DNA of 62,676 nucleotides, taken from Candidatus Poribacteria bacterium. GTDB taxonomy: Bacteria; Poribacteria; WGA-4E; GCA-2687025. Of this stretch, positions 40,005 to 48,931 are shown one piece after another. Position 1 is the stretch's first letter; each line of letters begins with the position of its first letter. Location of the stretch: contig VGLH01000005.1 of NCBI GenBank assembly GCA_016866785.1, positions 1-62,676 on the forward strand. The letters are read 5' to 3'. The position numbers were made by a program, and so were the translations under genes. The notes beneath the pieces are model-generated. The model did not search any database, had not been told where the DNA came from, and saw only the letters and a list, made by a program, of their open reading frames with translations.

Positions 40005-40772
40005 ATGAAATGGTCACTGAACACGTACCAGACGGCGCAGGATTGGTCGCTCGACGAGACGCTCCGCATCGCCAAGGTGACGGGCTACGACGGCGTCGAG
40101 TTCCTGATGGACTTCAAGCAGCAGCACGGGTTCGAGTGGGATACGCCGCGCGAGAACTGGAAGCCGCTCAAGGAGCGAGTCGCCGAGAGCGGACTGGCGA
40201 TCTCGTCGCTGACGAGTTGCCAGGTGTTCCATTCGCCGGATGCCTCCGAGCGGGCGACGAGCGCCGATCGCGTCAAGCGCGTCATCGAGATGTCCGCCTA
40301 CATGGGTTGCTCGCACGTTCGCGTGCTCGGAGACCGGTTCACGCCGGAGACGCGCGACAGCGTGATCGGATGGGTGACTGAGGCGCTCCGAACGCTGGGC
40401 GAGAACGCCGCCGGCAGCGATGTGACGGTCAGCATCGAGATGCATGGCAGCTTCACGGACCCCGATGCCGCGATGAAGCTCATCGAGGGCGTGAACCTGC
40501 CCAACGTGGGGTTCGTGTTCAACTCGCAGTTCGTCGGCTGCGAGGCGGGCTCCATCGTGTCGCTCTTCTCCCGTGTCGCGCCGCACATCACGTCGGTGCA
40601 CACGCACCAGGCGGAGAAGCCGGAGACCTTCGAGCTCTATCGCCAGATGTTCCGCTGGCTGCGTCGCATCGGGTTCAGCGGCTACATCTCGAACGAGTGC
40701 GCGTACCGCGGGCCCGATCCTGAGAAGGTCCTGGCGTTGTACGTCGCATTGTTCAAGGCGCTTGCCGCCTAG
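40005..40772 (+). CDS. sugar phosphate isomerase/epimerase-like TIM barrel protein
   Basis: A 255-residue xylose-isomerase-like TIM barrel. Metal-ligand strand ends include 'GYDGVEFLMDF', 'VTVSIEMHGSFTDPDAA', 'ITSVHTHQAEK' and 'GYISNECAYRG', with Glu, His and Asp/Asn at the usual places. It is only distantly like the TIM-barrel protein at 36331 and so probably has another substrate. ATG 40005 has GGAGG upstream. The cupin-like gene follows after 18 bases and is likely co-transcribed; isomerase plus cupin pairings occur in sugar-acid and inositol pathways, but nothing here proves one. Confidence 0.87.
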   Translation: MKWSLNTYQTAQDWSLDETLRIAKVTGYDGVEFLMDFKQQHGFEWDTPRENWKPLKERVAESGLAISSLTSCQVFHSPDASERATSADRVKRVIEMSAYMGCSHVRVLGDRFTPETRDSVIGWVTEALRTLGENAAGSDVTVSIEMHGSFTDPDAAMKLIEGVNLPNVGFVFNSQFVGCEAGSIVSLFSRVAPHITSVHTHQAEKPETFELYRQMFRWLRRIGFSGYISNECAYRGPDPEKVLALYVALFKALAA

Positions 40773-40790
40773 CTACGGGCAGGGAGCTAC

Positions 40791-41936
40791 ATGGCGCAGG
40801 TCGTTGTGGGGCACATCGCGGATGGGAGCTACGACGCGGTCGTCGAGACGTTCCGCGCGTGGAACCCTGGGCGGAACCTGGGTCGCGGAGCCGTCGAGCA
40901 CGAGACGGAGCTGATATCCCGAGGCGTCGGCTACTTCTGGATCGAGTCCGGCAGCGGCGAGGTCTTCCTTCCACGCGGCACGCGAACCCAGGAGGGCGAC
41001 GGCAAGCCGCTCGACTCGGACTACGCTCCCGAAGGCGTGAGCGACGACGTGTTGCTCTCGCTCGCGCAGCTTGACGCGCGTGCCGCGACGTTCCATCCGA
41101 GGATCCGCAACCCGATCCAGGCGATGGCGGCGCGTCGGCTGGGCGATCAGTTCGTCGGCGACATCGCGGGCGAAATCTGGCTGATCGTCGAGAGCGGGCT
41201 GCCGCGCAGCGAATGGACCGACGACCCGCAGGCTCTGGCGGCTCTGGAAGTGCTGATCGCCGCCTACCGCGAGATCGGCTGGTCGCGCAAGCAGGCGGAC
41301 GGGTGGGAACCGATCCGATCCGGTGACCAGTTGGCGGCGACCGCGTCGCGCCCGGTGCGAGTCCGCGGCGAGTTCCGCTACTGGTTCATCGAGTCCGACG
41401 CCGCGACCGACACGCACACATCGCCGGCGCGTCGGCTGATCCATCTGCGCGACACGGCGGGCGGATGCAACTTCGCGTTCGACGCGTTCCGCCGTCTGCC
41501 GCTGACGTGGCTCACGGGAACTGGCAACGCGAGCACGCCCGACGGGGCGAACTGGGTCAACAGCCACGTCGTGAACATCGCGGCGGAAACGTCGCAGACT
41601 CACTACCACCCGGCGACTCCCGTCGGCGGAGGAACCGCCCAGAGCGAGATGTATCTCGTGCTCGACCCTGGCGCGTACGGGCTGAAGACCTACGGGCGAG
41701 AGGCGTCGCTGGTCACCTTCCCGGACGTCGACGATTTGTCCCGGTTCGACCGAACGCCGCTACAGCCCGGCTCGACGGTCTACATCCCTCCCGGAACCGG
41801 ACACCGAGGCATCGATGTCTTCGTCAACGTCGTCACGCTGCCCGGATTCAAGCCTCGCAACGAGATCTACATCGACCAGCGCATCAAGGGCGAGACCGCC
41901 GGTCGTTCTCCCTTCAACGCCGGGGTGACCACGTAG
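40791..41936 (+). CDS. cupin-domain protein
   Basis: A 381-residue protein without a signal peptide. The C-terminal third carries a cupin-like metal site: 'SQTHYHPATPVGGGTAQSEM' with two His and the Glu of motif 1, followed by 'GSTVYIPPGTGHRGIDVF' as motif 2 with its His. The N-terminal 200 residues match nothing recognised and contain a helical segment ('ALAALEVLIAAYREIGWSRK'). Cupins of this type include sugar isomerases, epimerases and oxygenases. It follows the TIM-barrel isomerase by 18 bases. The large N-terminal region suggests a two-domain or bicupin arrangement, with the first cupin degenerate. Confidence 0.7.
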   Translation: MAQVVVGHIADGSYDAVVETFRAWNPGRNLGRGAVEHETELISRGVGYFWIESGSGEVFLPRGTRTQEGDGKPLDSDYAPEGVSDDVLLSLAQLDARAATFHPRIRNPIQAMAARRLGDQFVGDIAGEIWLIVESGLPRSEWTDDPQALAALEVLIAAYREIGWSRKQADGWEPIRSGDQLAATASRPVRVRGEFRYWFIESDAATDTHTSPARRLIHLRDTAGGCNFAFDAFRRLPLTWLTGTGNASTPDGANWVNSHVVNIAAETSQTHYHPATPVGGGTAQSEMYLVLDPGAYGLKTYGREASLVTFPDVDDLSRFDRTPLQPGSTVYIPPGTGHRGIDVFVNVVTLPGFKPRNEIYIDQRIKGETAGRSPFNAGVTT

Positions 41937-42033
41937 CGTCTCGTCTCCCGTGTCAACCCGGCTTCTGTCCGCGACGTGCTCTCTGTGGCATGTAGAGCCA
42001 TGTCACGTCGCAGGTCCGCGCACGGAGCACCCT

Positions 42034-43278
42034 ATGACCCGGTTCTTCGAAGGCTTCGTCACCGGATGGCTCGCGCTGAAAGCCTCTAAGCTCCGGTCTG
42101 TGCTGACGATGCTGGGCATCGTCATCGGGACCGGCGGCGTCATCGGGACGATGTCGTTCGGAGAGGGCGCGCGGCGGCTCGTCCTCTTCGAGGTCGAGAA
42201 GATGGGCGGGACATCGACGTTCAACGTCAGCCGCCCGGAGTGGGTCCAGCGCGACGGGCGATGGCAGCGGAACCCAAGCAACCAGTACCTGACGATGCGC
42301 GACGTCTACCGCATCGAGGAGTTGTGCCCGTCGGTCGAATACGTGACGCCGGAGATGGGAACCGACGCCGACCTCGACGCTGCCGGAGAGTCGAAACGCG
42401 CCAGTCTGCGCGGCACGACGTCCGCCTACCAGAGCATCCGAGACTGGACCGAGGACATGGGCAGGTTCCTGGTCGATATGGATGTCAGCCTGTGGAGCAA
42501 GGTGGTTGTCATCGGATCGGAGGTCGCCGAGGACCTGTTCGGCTTTCTCGACCCCGTCGGCGAAGAGCTGCGAATCAACAACCAGCGCTATACGGTCGTG
42601 GGCGTGATGGAGTCGATGGGAGGGGGCAACAGTCCCGCCGGCAGCCTCGACAACCAGGTGTTCATTCCGGTGACCACGGCGCAGTCGCAGCTTTCGGGCA
42701 ATGACAAGGTTCCGAGCCTGCTGCTGAAGGCCCGGACGCCGGAGCTTCGCGAGCGCGCTCAGGACGAGGTGCGGGCGATTCTGAGCCGATACCACCCGGG
42801 CGACAACGGGTTCGAGGTTTATTCTCAGGCATCGCAGATGGCGACCGAAGCGAACCTGATCGGCACGGCGATCAAGGCGGTTCTCGGTCTGATCGCCGGG
42901 ATGTCGCTGGTCGTCGGCGGGATCGGCATCCTCAATATCATGTTCGTCACGGTGACCGAGCGCACGCACGAGATCGGGATTCGGAAGGCCGTCGGGGCTT
43001 CGCGGTTCGATATCGCGACCCAGTTTCTGATCGAGGCGTTCCTGCTGTGCCTGGTCGGCAGCGCCATCGGCGTGTTCTTCGGCTGGCTGACCGAACGGGC
43101 GCTCGCCTTCGCCGTCATCAAGTTCATCGTGAAAGAGGGCGAGTGGCCCTCGTTTCTGTCGTGGTTTTCGGTGATGCTGTCGGTCGGCGCGGGTTCGTTG
43201 ACGGGCATCCTCGCCGGCATGGCTCCCGCGATCCGAGCCGCGCTGCTGCCACCTATCGAGGCGTTGCGCCACCAGTAG
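42034..43278 (+). CDS. MacB/FtsX-family ABC permease 1
   Basis: A 414-residue permease of the MacB/YknZ type. The first membrane helix is at about 18-40 ('SVLTMLGIVIGTGGVIGTMS'), followed by a MacB-type periplasmic core domain of about 230 residues ('GTSTFNVSRPEWVQRDGRW', 'VVIGSEVAEDLFGF', 'VVGVMESMGG'), then three helices from about residue 285 with the coupling motif 'MFVTVTERTHEIGIRKAVGA' and the terminal '[14 protein letters not shown]'. ATG 42034 has GGAG eight bases upstream. A second permease follows after 13 bases. No ATPase or membrane-fusion gene is adjacent, so energy must come from a subunit encoded elsewhere, possibly the LolD-like protein at 7334. Confidence 0.9.
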   Translation: MTRFFEGFVTGWLALKASKLRSVLTMLGIVIGTGGVIGTMSFGEGARRLVLFEVEKMGGTSTFNVSRPEWVQRDGRWQRNPSNQYLTMRDVYRIEELCPSVEYVTPEMGTDADLDAAGESKRASLRGTTSAYQSIRDWTEDMGRFLVDMDVSLWSKVVVIGSEVAEDLFGFLDPVGEELRINNQRYTVVGVMESMGGGNSPAGSLDNQVFIPVTTAQSQLSGNDKVPSLLLKARTPELRERAQDEVRAILSRYHPGDNGFEVYSQASQMATEANLIGTAIKAVLGLIAGMSLVVGGIGILNIMFVTVTERTHEIGIRKAVGASRFDIATQFLIEAFLLCLVGSAIGVFFGWLTERALAFAVIKFIVKEGEWPSFLSWFSVMLSVGAGSLTGILAGMAPAIRAALLPPIEALRHQ

Positions 43279-43291
43279 GGGCGAGGCTGCG

Positions 43292-44554
43292 ATGATCTTC
43301 CTGCACAGCTTCGCACAGGGCTTCGCGGCGATGGGGCGGCACAAGCTCCGCGCGCTCTTGACGATGCTCGGCATGGTGATCGGCATCGCGACGGTGACCG
43401 GGATGGTCTCCGTCAGCGAGGGCTACACGAAGGTGGTCATCGATCTCCTCGAACGGATCGGGTTCGGCAACATGATCGTCGTGTTCCGCCCGGATTGGGT
43501 GCAACTCGACGACGGCAGGTGGGTGCCGAATCGAGCGAAAGCGTTCCTCCGTTACTCCGACGCGCAAGCCATCGGCGCGACGGCTCCATCGGTCAAGCTG
43601 GTGCTGCCGGAGCTCTCCGGGTTCATGGCTCCGATTCGATACAGCGGCAGGGAGAAGCAGGTCACCATCGCGGCGACGACGCCGGAGTACGAAGAGGGAC
43701 ACAACTGGTATCTGGATCGCGGGCGTTTCGTCACCGACACGGATGTCGAGCGGGAGGAGCTCGTCTGCGCCATCGGGACGGATATCGAGAAGGAGCTTTT
43801 CCCCGGCGAGGACCCTATCGGCAAGTACGTCCGCATGTGGGGACAGCGGTTCCTCATCGTCGGCGTGATGAGCAAGAAGGGCGACTTCACCCCGGACTTC
43901 ACGGGCACGAACAACACGCTCGTCCTTCCTCTGACGACGTTCCAGCGCCGGTACATGGGGAGCGACCGAGTGGGCGTCTTTTTCGTCCGTGCCACCTCGA
44001 CGCAGGAGGTCGAGCAGGCGCTGTTGGAGACGAAGGTCGTCCTGGCGAGGACTCACGGCGTCGATCCCGACGAGGCGTTCCAGTTCTTCACCTCCGACGA
44101 GATCATGCGTCAGGTGAACCGGGTGAGCTTCATCCTCAAGGCGTTCCTGGTGGGCGTGGCGAGCATCGCGTTGGTCGTCGGCGGCGTGGGCATCATGAAC
44201 ATGATGCTGGTGACCGTGACGGAGCGGACGCGCGAGATCGGACTGCGGAAAGCCGTCGGGGCGCACCGGCGGCACATCCTCTACCAGTTCCTGATCGAGG
44301 CGATCGTCATGGGCGCTGTCGGAGGGATCATCGGCATCGTGGTCGGAGCGACGTTCGGGAAAGCCGTCGGGTTGATCATGTCGCAGTTGGTGAAGAACGT
44401 CGGCGGACCGCCCGTGAACTGGCCCGCGGTCGTCTCGTTGGAGACGGGTCTGGTGGCGATGGCGATCTCCGGCGCGATCGGCATACTGGCGGGCATCTTT
44501 CCGGCGTTCCGAGCCGCGCTGCTGCCCCCTACCGAAGCCCTGCGCCACGAGTAG
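43292..44554 (+). CDS. MacB/FtsX-family ABC permease 2
   Basis: A 420-residue paralogue of the preceding permease with the same plan: helix 1 at about 20-42 ('LTMLGMVIGIATVTGMVSVS'), MacB-type periplasmic domain, three C-terminal helices, coupling segment 'LVTVTERTREIGLRKAVGAH' and the end 'RAALLPPTEALRHE'. The two start alike (FF.GF..G / FAQGFAAMG) and both end in EALRH-x, so they are products of a duplication and probably form a heterodimer. ATG 43292 lies 13 bases after the first permease. The gene ends two bases from the convergent cysteine synthase-like gene. Confidence 0.9.
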   Translation: MIFLHSFAQGFAAMGRHKLRALLTMLGMVIGIATVTGMVSVSEGYTKVVIDLLERIGFGNMIVVFRPDWVQLDDGRWVPNRAKAFLRYSDAQAIGATAPSVKLVLPELSGFMAPIRYSGREKQVTIAATTPEYEEGHNWYLDRGRFVTDTDVEREELVCAIGTDIEKELFPGEDPIGKYVRMWGQRFLIVGVMSKKGDFTPDFTGTNNTLVLPLTTFQRRYMGSDRVGVFFVRATSTQEVEQALLETKVVLARTHGVDPDEAFQFFTSDEIMRQVNRVSFILKAFLVGVASIALVVGGVGIMNMMLVTVTERTREIGLRKAVGAHRRHILYQFLIEAIVMGAVGGIIGIVVGATFGKAVGLIMSQLVKNVGGPPVNWPAVVSLETGLVAMAISGAIGILAGIFPAFRAALLPPTEALRHE

Positions 44555-44556
44555 GG

Positions 44557-45504
44557 CTACTCGTACAGGTCCGTGCTCAAATACTTCATGGCACTGTCGC
44601 ATGCGATGGTGACGACGACGGCATCCGGCAGGCATTGGCTGGCGATCTGCATCGCGGCTGCCACGTTCGCGCCGGTGGAGAACCCCGCTAGTACGCCCTC
44701 CTCTCGTGCCAGACGGCGCGCCATCGAGATCGCCTCGTCGTCCGTGACGGTGAGGTAGCCGTCCACCAGCGTTGGTTCCCAGAATCCCGGCAGCATGGCA
44801 TACCCGGCGCCTTGGATCTTGTGACGCGTGTTCGTCACGGGTCCTCCGGCGAGGAAGGGAGCCCTATCCGGCTCGACCGCGTAGGCGCGAATCTGTGGGT
44901 TCCGGGACTTGAGCGCCCGCGCCGTGCCGACGAACACCCCGCCGGTTCCGACCATCGCCGCGAACGCGGTGATCCGTCCGTTCGCCTGCTCCCATAGCTC
45001 GCGTCCCGTGCCGAACTCGTGGGCGCGCGGGTTGCTCTCGTTGTAGAACTGGTCGGCGCGAAACGCCTTGAGGTCGCGCGTCAGTTCCTGAGCGCGCTGT
45101 TCGACGAGCTCCAGGTCTTCCTTGGAGACCTTGCCGGGCTCCGACGAACCGGACTGCGGAACGAGCTCGAGCTCCGCCCCCAATGCGCTCAACATGCGTC
45201 GCCGCTCGACCGAGTTCCCCTCCGACATGACGGCGACCATGCGGTAGCCCTTGATCGCGCACGCCAGCGCCAGCCCGGTTCCCGTGTTCCCGCTCGTCAA
45301 CTCGACGACGACCCCTCCGGGTCGCAGCCGACCGGAGCGCTCCGCATCCTCGATGATCTGGAGCCCGATGCGGTCTTTCATGCTGCCGCCGGGGTTCAGG
45401 TACTCGAGCTTCAGAAGCACGCGCGCGCCGTTCGCCGGACGGATCCGGTCGAGCGCGACGAGGGGCGTCGAGCCGATGGCGCCGAGAATGCTGTTACAGA
45501 CCAC
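44557..45504 (-). CDS. cysteine synthase-family PLP enzyme
   Basis: A 315-residue beta-family PLP enzyme (CysK/CysM/CBS type). PLP binds Lys43 in 'NPGGSMKDRIGL'; 'LTSGNTGTGLALACA' is the phosphate and substrate loop, 'MVGTGGVFVGTARALKS' the glycine-rich loop, and 'CDSAMKYLST' the C-terminal pyridine-contact segment. The family makes cysteine from O-acetylserine, O-phosphoserine or related donors. The start is GTG 45504 with GGAAGGGG upstream, overlapping the end of the glycosyltransferase gene by 11 bases. Similarity to both CysK and the cystathionine beta-synthase core means the exact reaction is open. Confidence 0.88.
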   Translation of the reverse strand: MVCNSILGAIGSTPLVALDRIRPANGARVLLKLEYLNPGGSMKDRIGLQIIEDAERSGRLRPGGVVVELTSGNTGTGLALACAIKGYRMVAVMSEGNSVERRRMLSALGAELELVPQSGSSEPGKVSKEDLELVEQRAQELTRDLKAFRADQFYNESNPRAHEFGTGRELWEQANGRITAFAAMVGTGGVFVGTARALKSRNPQIRAYAVEPDRAPFLAGGPVTNTRHKIQGAGYAMLPGFWEPTLVDGYLTVTDDEAISMARRLAREEGVLAGFSTGANVAAAMQIASQCLPDAVVVTIACDSAMKYLSTDLYE

Positions 45505-46501
45505 GTGACCCCTTCCGAGTCAGGATGTCAGCCAACTGCCGCCTCGCCTCGACGAGCACTCGGTCGGAAGTGATCGAGTGGAGGGGCTCGCAGAACCCTT
45601 TGCCGCAGCCGCCGGGCGTCTTGCCGGGGTGGCAGGGATTGCAGCCGAGGTCCATATCGCTGCGGATGACCGAGTGCTCCCTGCCGTAGGGCCCGCTGCG
45701 CACGTCGTCCGTCGGTTCGAACAGCGCGACCACGCGCGTCCCGACGGCGTCGGCGATGTGCATCGGTCCCGTGTCGTTGCCGACGTAGAGATCGCACGCC
45801 TGGATCAGCGCGGCGAGCATCCGCAGCGAGACGTCGCCTACAGCGGTTGCCGGATGGCGGCATGCCTCGGCGCACTCGGACGCCATCGCTTTCTCGCCGG
45901 GTCCGGCGAACACGAGCGTCTGCGCCTCGAAATCAGCGGAGAGTCCGTCCGCGACTGCCGCGAACCGGTCCGGGAGCCAGAGCTTGTACGCCCAGTTGCC
46001 GCCGGGATGGATGCCGACGGTGGGGCGGTCGCTTCGGATGCCCGATTGCCGGAGCCATGCGCGGGAGGCATCGCATTCCAATGCCGTGGGCGTCAGCGCC
46101 GGTCGCGCCTGATCGGTCGTGATCCCTGCCGCGCGGAGCGCTCCGAGGTACCGATCCACCGCGTGGACCCGACCGTACTCGCGCAGCCCGATTCGTCGAG
46201 CTCCCAGCAGGCGCGAGTAGGGCGCATCGCGCAAGTCCACGACGAGGTCGAACCGGCGCGCCCGTAGCTCTCGCACGAGGAGCCAGCGCCCCCGGACGCC
46301 GCGATGAACCGATGGGCTGTAGCGGTATACGGTACCGATGCCCGGCTCGCCGTCGAGGATGGGCGCGGCGCGTTCCCCGGCGAGGAAGGTCAGACGCGCC
46401 TCGGGCGAGTGGGCTCGAAGCGGCTCGACGACGCACGTCGACAGGACAGCGTCACCGATATTGGTGAACCCGAGGACGAGGATGTTGGCGCGGGCTCGCA
46501 T
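45494..46501 (-). CDS. GT9 (heptosyltransferase-family) glycosyltransferase
   Basis: A 335-residue glycosyltransferase with the GT-B fold of the ADP-heptose:LPS heptosyltransferases. Motifs: 'LVLGFTNIGDAVLSTCVVEP' at the N-terminus, 'VGIHPGGNWAYKLW' and 'DLYVGNDTGPMHIADAVGTR' for sugar-nucleotide binding. A Cys-rich loop follows ('LGCNPCHPGKTPGGCGKGFC'), common in family 9 enzymes that end in Cys-x-x-Cys. It would extend an LPS-type core on the cytoplasmic face and so supports a Gram-negative envelope. ATG 46501 lies 12 bases after the HEAT/PDZ lipoprotein gene. Confidence 0.9.
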   Translation of the reverse strand: MRARANILVLGFTNIGDAVLSTCVVEPLRAHSPEARLTFLAGERAAPILDGEPGIGTVYRYSPSVHRGVRGRWLLVRELRARRFDLVVDLRDAPYSRLLGARRIGLREYGRVHAVDRYLGALRAAGITTDQARPALTPTALECDASRAWLRQSGIRSDRPTVGIHPGGNWAYKLWLPDRFAAVADGLSADFEAQTLVFAGPGEKAMASECAEACRHPATAVGDVSLRMLAALIQACDLYVGNDTGPMHIADAVGTRVVALFEPTDDVRSGPYGREHSVIRSDMDLGCNPCHPGKTPGGCGKGFCEPLHSITSDRVLVEARRQLADILTRKGSRGL

Positions 46502-46513
46502 GGGAGCCGGTCG

Positions 46514-47863
46514 TCAGGAGGAGGGCGCTGCCGGGGGATTGGACGCAGCCAGGAGTTGCCGAACGAGCTCCTGGACGCCGCCGGAGGATCGTCCCGCCAG
46601 CGACTGCAGTTCGGTCCGGGAAGGCGCGTCGTTGATCTTCGCCAGCGCGGTGGCGATGGTGAGCTGCAACGGCACGGAGGTCGTCGAGCGGAGCGTTGCG
46701 ATCAGCGTATCGCGGGCGCGGGTTCCGCCGATGTCGCCCAACGCTGTCGCCGCGATGTCGCGAACGCGGTCGGGGTTCCCCTCTGCGAGCGCCGCTTCGA
46801 TGTAGGCGAAAGCGCTCTCGCCCAGCGTGCTCAAGACCACTCCAGCCTTGAACTGGACGCCGGGCTCGGAGTCGGTCAGGGCGACCGCCAGCGTGTCCAT
46901 CACCGTCTGGTCGAACGTCTCCTTGGGCAGAACCTGAACGAGCGACTCGACGATGCCGGCAGCCGTGCGGCGGATCTCAGCGTCCGGCTCGGTATCGGCG
47001 TGGAGGAGCGGCAGAACCGCCTGCAGCAACACCGTGTCGGTCTGATGCCGGGCGAGGCGGGCGAGGGAACGCGCCACCGTGCGCCGTGTCGCCAAGTCTT
47101 GGGACGTGTTCAGCAGCTCGATCAGGCGCGACAGCACGGAGGCGTTGCCCGCAGCGAGCTCGCCCATGACGCGGATCGTCTCGAGCCGGATGCCGGTCAG
47201 TTCCTGCGTGTAGAGGTAGATCGATGCGGCGTCTTTCGCGCGCGCCATCGCCTTCCGAAACTCCGCTGGCGATGCGACGGCGTCCTCGTCGATGACGGCG
47301 ACGATCCGGTCTCCGACGACGATCCCGGCGGCTTCGGCGGGGCTCCGCGAGGCGTCCCCCTGGTAGCCGTCGCGGATATCGGAGACCCGCGTGCCATCGA
47401 AGGCGAGTCCGTGCTTCGCCCACTCCTTCGGCTTGCTCGACGCGAGTTCGGTGTAGAGCGTGCTGCCGGTTCTCTCGATCTCCAGGACAGCGCTCGCATC
47501 GGACGTCTCGCGCTCTCGGACGTTCCAGATGTGGCGGCGAGGAGCCATCGCGTTCTTGAGAGCGGCTCGGACGGATGCCTCGTCCGTCACCGCCACGCGC
47601 AATACGACGTGTGTCACCAGGTCGCCGACGCCAAGATCGCCGCCCGAGCCGGTCTCGGTCACGACGACCCCCGACGTGCCCCAGCGATTGTCGAGCTCAG
47701 GATCGAGGCGTTCGACGGTCAGGTTCAGCGTCGTGTCGTGGTAGCTCCGCTCCGGGCTGCAGCCTGTGAGCGCGACCATGAGAGACATCGCGGCAGCGCC
47801 AAGGATGGTGGCGCGCCGTGCCGCTGACGTCGTTGCGTGGAAGCGGGATACCGGTTCCGTCAT
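46514..47863 (-). CDS. lipoprotein with PDZ-like domain and HEAT repeats
   Basis: A 449-residue lipoprotein (lipobox ALTGC, Cys35). The middle section contains a PDZ-like fold ('GLAFDGTRVSDI', 'SPAEAAGIVVGDRIVAVIDE', 'SPAEFRKAMARAKD') of the HtrA/Ctp type without any protease domain. From about residue 225 to the end there are seven or so HEAT-type repeats ('VLSRLIELLNTSQDLATRRT', 'AEIRRTAAGIVESLVQVLP', 'DRVRDIAATALGDIGGTRAR'). PDZ plus HEAT suggests a periplasmic scaffold that binds protein C-termini. ATG 47863 has AGGTGAG six bases upstream. It follows another HEAT lipoprotein by seven bases. Confidence 0.82.
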   Translation of the reverse strand: MTEPVSRFHATTSAARRATILGAAAMSLMVALTGCSPERSYHDTTLNLTVERLDPELDNRWGTSGVVVTETGSGGDLGVGDLVTHVVLRVAVTDEASVRAALKNAMAPRRHIWNVRERETSDASAVLEIERTGSTLYTELASSKPKEWAKHGLAFDGTRVSDIRDGYQGDASRSPAEAAGIVVGDRIVAVIDEDAVASPAEFRKAMARAKDAASIYLYTQELTGIRLETIRVMGELAAGNASVLSRLIELLNTSQDLATRRTVARSLARLARHQTDTVLLQAVLPLLHADTEPDAEIRRTAAGIVESLVQVLPKETFDQTVMDTLAVALTDSEPGVQFKAGVVLSTLGESAFAYIEAALAEGNPDRVRDIAATALGDIGGTRARDTLIATLRSTTSVPLQLTIATALAKINDAPSRTELQSLAGRSSGGVQELVRQLLAASNPPAAPSS

Positions 47864-47870
47864 CGACGTC

Positions 47871-48827
47871 TCACCTTCCGACCACGACGCGTCGTCCAGC
47901 GCGTTGACGCGTCGTCCAGGGCACTTCCGCGCCCGTCGAGTCCGAAAGCAGTCCCAGCAGAACGGGAATGGCGGAATCGCCCGAACCGGATGCGATCAGA
48001 GCATCCATCGCGTTCGTCCGCAGCGACGAGCCCTTGTTCTGCAGGATCATCAGCAACTCGTCGGTCGCGCCCATCGTGCCCAACGCCTGCACCGCGAGTT
48101 CCCGGACGGCGGGGTCTTCGCGTGAGCCCTCGCGATCCCAGAACTTCCACCAAGTCCGCAGCGGAGCGGCAGCGATCTTCCGCCGGAGCGCCGGGATCGC
48201 CTGGCGCGCGCGCGTCGCGTCCTGACGCGCGAGCTCCTCAATGGCGACGACGGCGTTCAGGCGCGTCTCCATGCGCTTGTGATCGAGCGCGGCGATCAAC
48301 TCGTTGGTCAGAGCGTCGTCCTTGGCGGCGAGGTAGCCGAGCACCCAAGCGGCATCGAACCGATCCCGGTTGTCTTTGCCGTGGAGCGCCTTGATCAGTT
48401 CGCGCCGGATTCGGGCTCCGTCCTGGGCGTACCGCCTCTCGAGAGCCTGACGAACCGCCTCGCGGACCGTGTCGTCACGGTCTCGCAGCGCTTCGTAAAG
48501 CAGGGCGTCGGTGTACTTGCGGGGCTGAATCTCGCAGGCGCGGACGAAGTGACCCACGCGCTCGTCGAGGGACATAGACTCATCGTAGTACGCCAGGAGG
48601 TAGTGCGTCTCCGCCTCCTCCTTGGAACTCATCGACGTCTTCAGGGCTTCGTGGAACTGCTCGACGGCGACCGTGATGCGGGTTCGCTTGTCGGACTTTA
48701 GGCTGTCTTTCCCTTCGGCGAGGAACTCGTTCTGCGCGCCGCACGCGGCAAGCAGCCCCAAGAGCGCGACCGCAGGAACCCACCGCAGGAGATCGGCGCC
48801 GCGAACGCGCCGCTGGATGTCGACCAT
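47871..48827 (-). CDS. HEAT-repeat lipoprotein
   Basis: A 318-residue lipoprotein with lipobox LLAAC (Cys29). The N-terminal mature part resembles a TPR-like pair ('TRITVAVEQFHEALKTSMSS', 'AETHYLLAYYDESMS'), and the rest is HEAT-type repeats ('DALLYEALRDRDDTVREAV', 'VRELAVQALGTMGATDELLM'). ATG 48827 has GAGGTAG upstream. The next gene is a second HEAT lipoprotein seven bases away, so the two are made together. A promoter-like pair at 48863-48891 sits in the 104-base gap before it, indicating that this gene may start its own transcript within the larger cluster. Function unknown. Confidence 0.8.
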   Translation of the reverse strand: MVDIQRRVRGADLLRWVPAVALLGLLAACGAQNEFLAEGKDSLKSDKRTRITVAVEQFHEALKTSMSSKEEAETHYLLAYYDESMSLDERVGHFVRACEIQPRKYTDALLYEALRDRDDTVREAVRQALERRYAQDGARIRRELIKALHGKDNRDRFDAAWVLGYLAAKDDALTNELIAALDHKRMETRLNAVVAIEELARQDATRARQAIPALRRKIAAAPLRTWWKFWDREGSREDPAVRELAVQALGTMGATDELLMILQNKGSSLRTNAMDALIASGSGDSAIPVLLGLLSDSTGAEVPWTTRQRAGRRVVVGR

Positions 48828-48862
48828 CTGTTCTACCTCTGCGCTCCCAGTCCAGTCGCGCC

Positions 48863-48891
48863 ATCGTAGCACACGTTCGCGCCGCGATCAA
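48863..48891 (-). promoter_or_regulatory. internal promoter before the HEAT lipoprotein pair
   Basis: Minus strand TTGATC (48886-48891), 17-base spacer, TACGAT (48863-48868), 36 bases before the start codon at 48827. Confidence 0.45.
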
Positions 48892-48931
48892 TCGCGTTGA
48901 GCGCCGCCGGTCCCGATGGAACGAGCCGATT

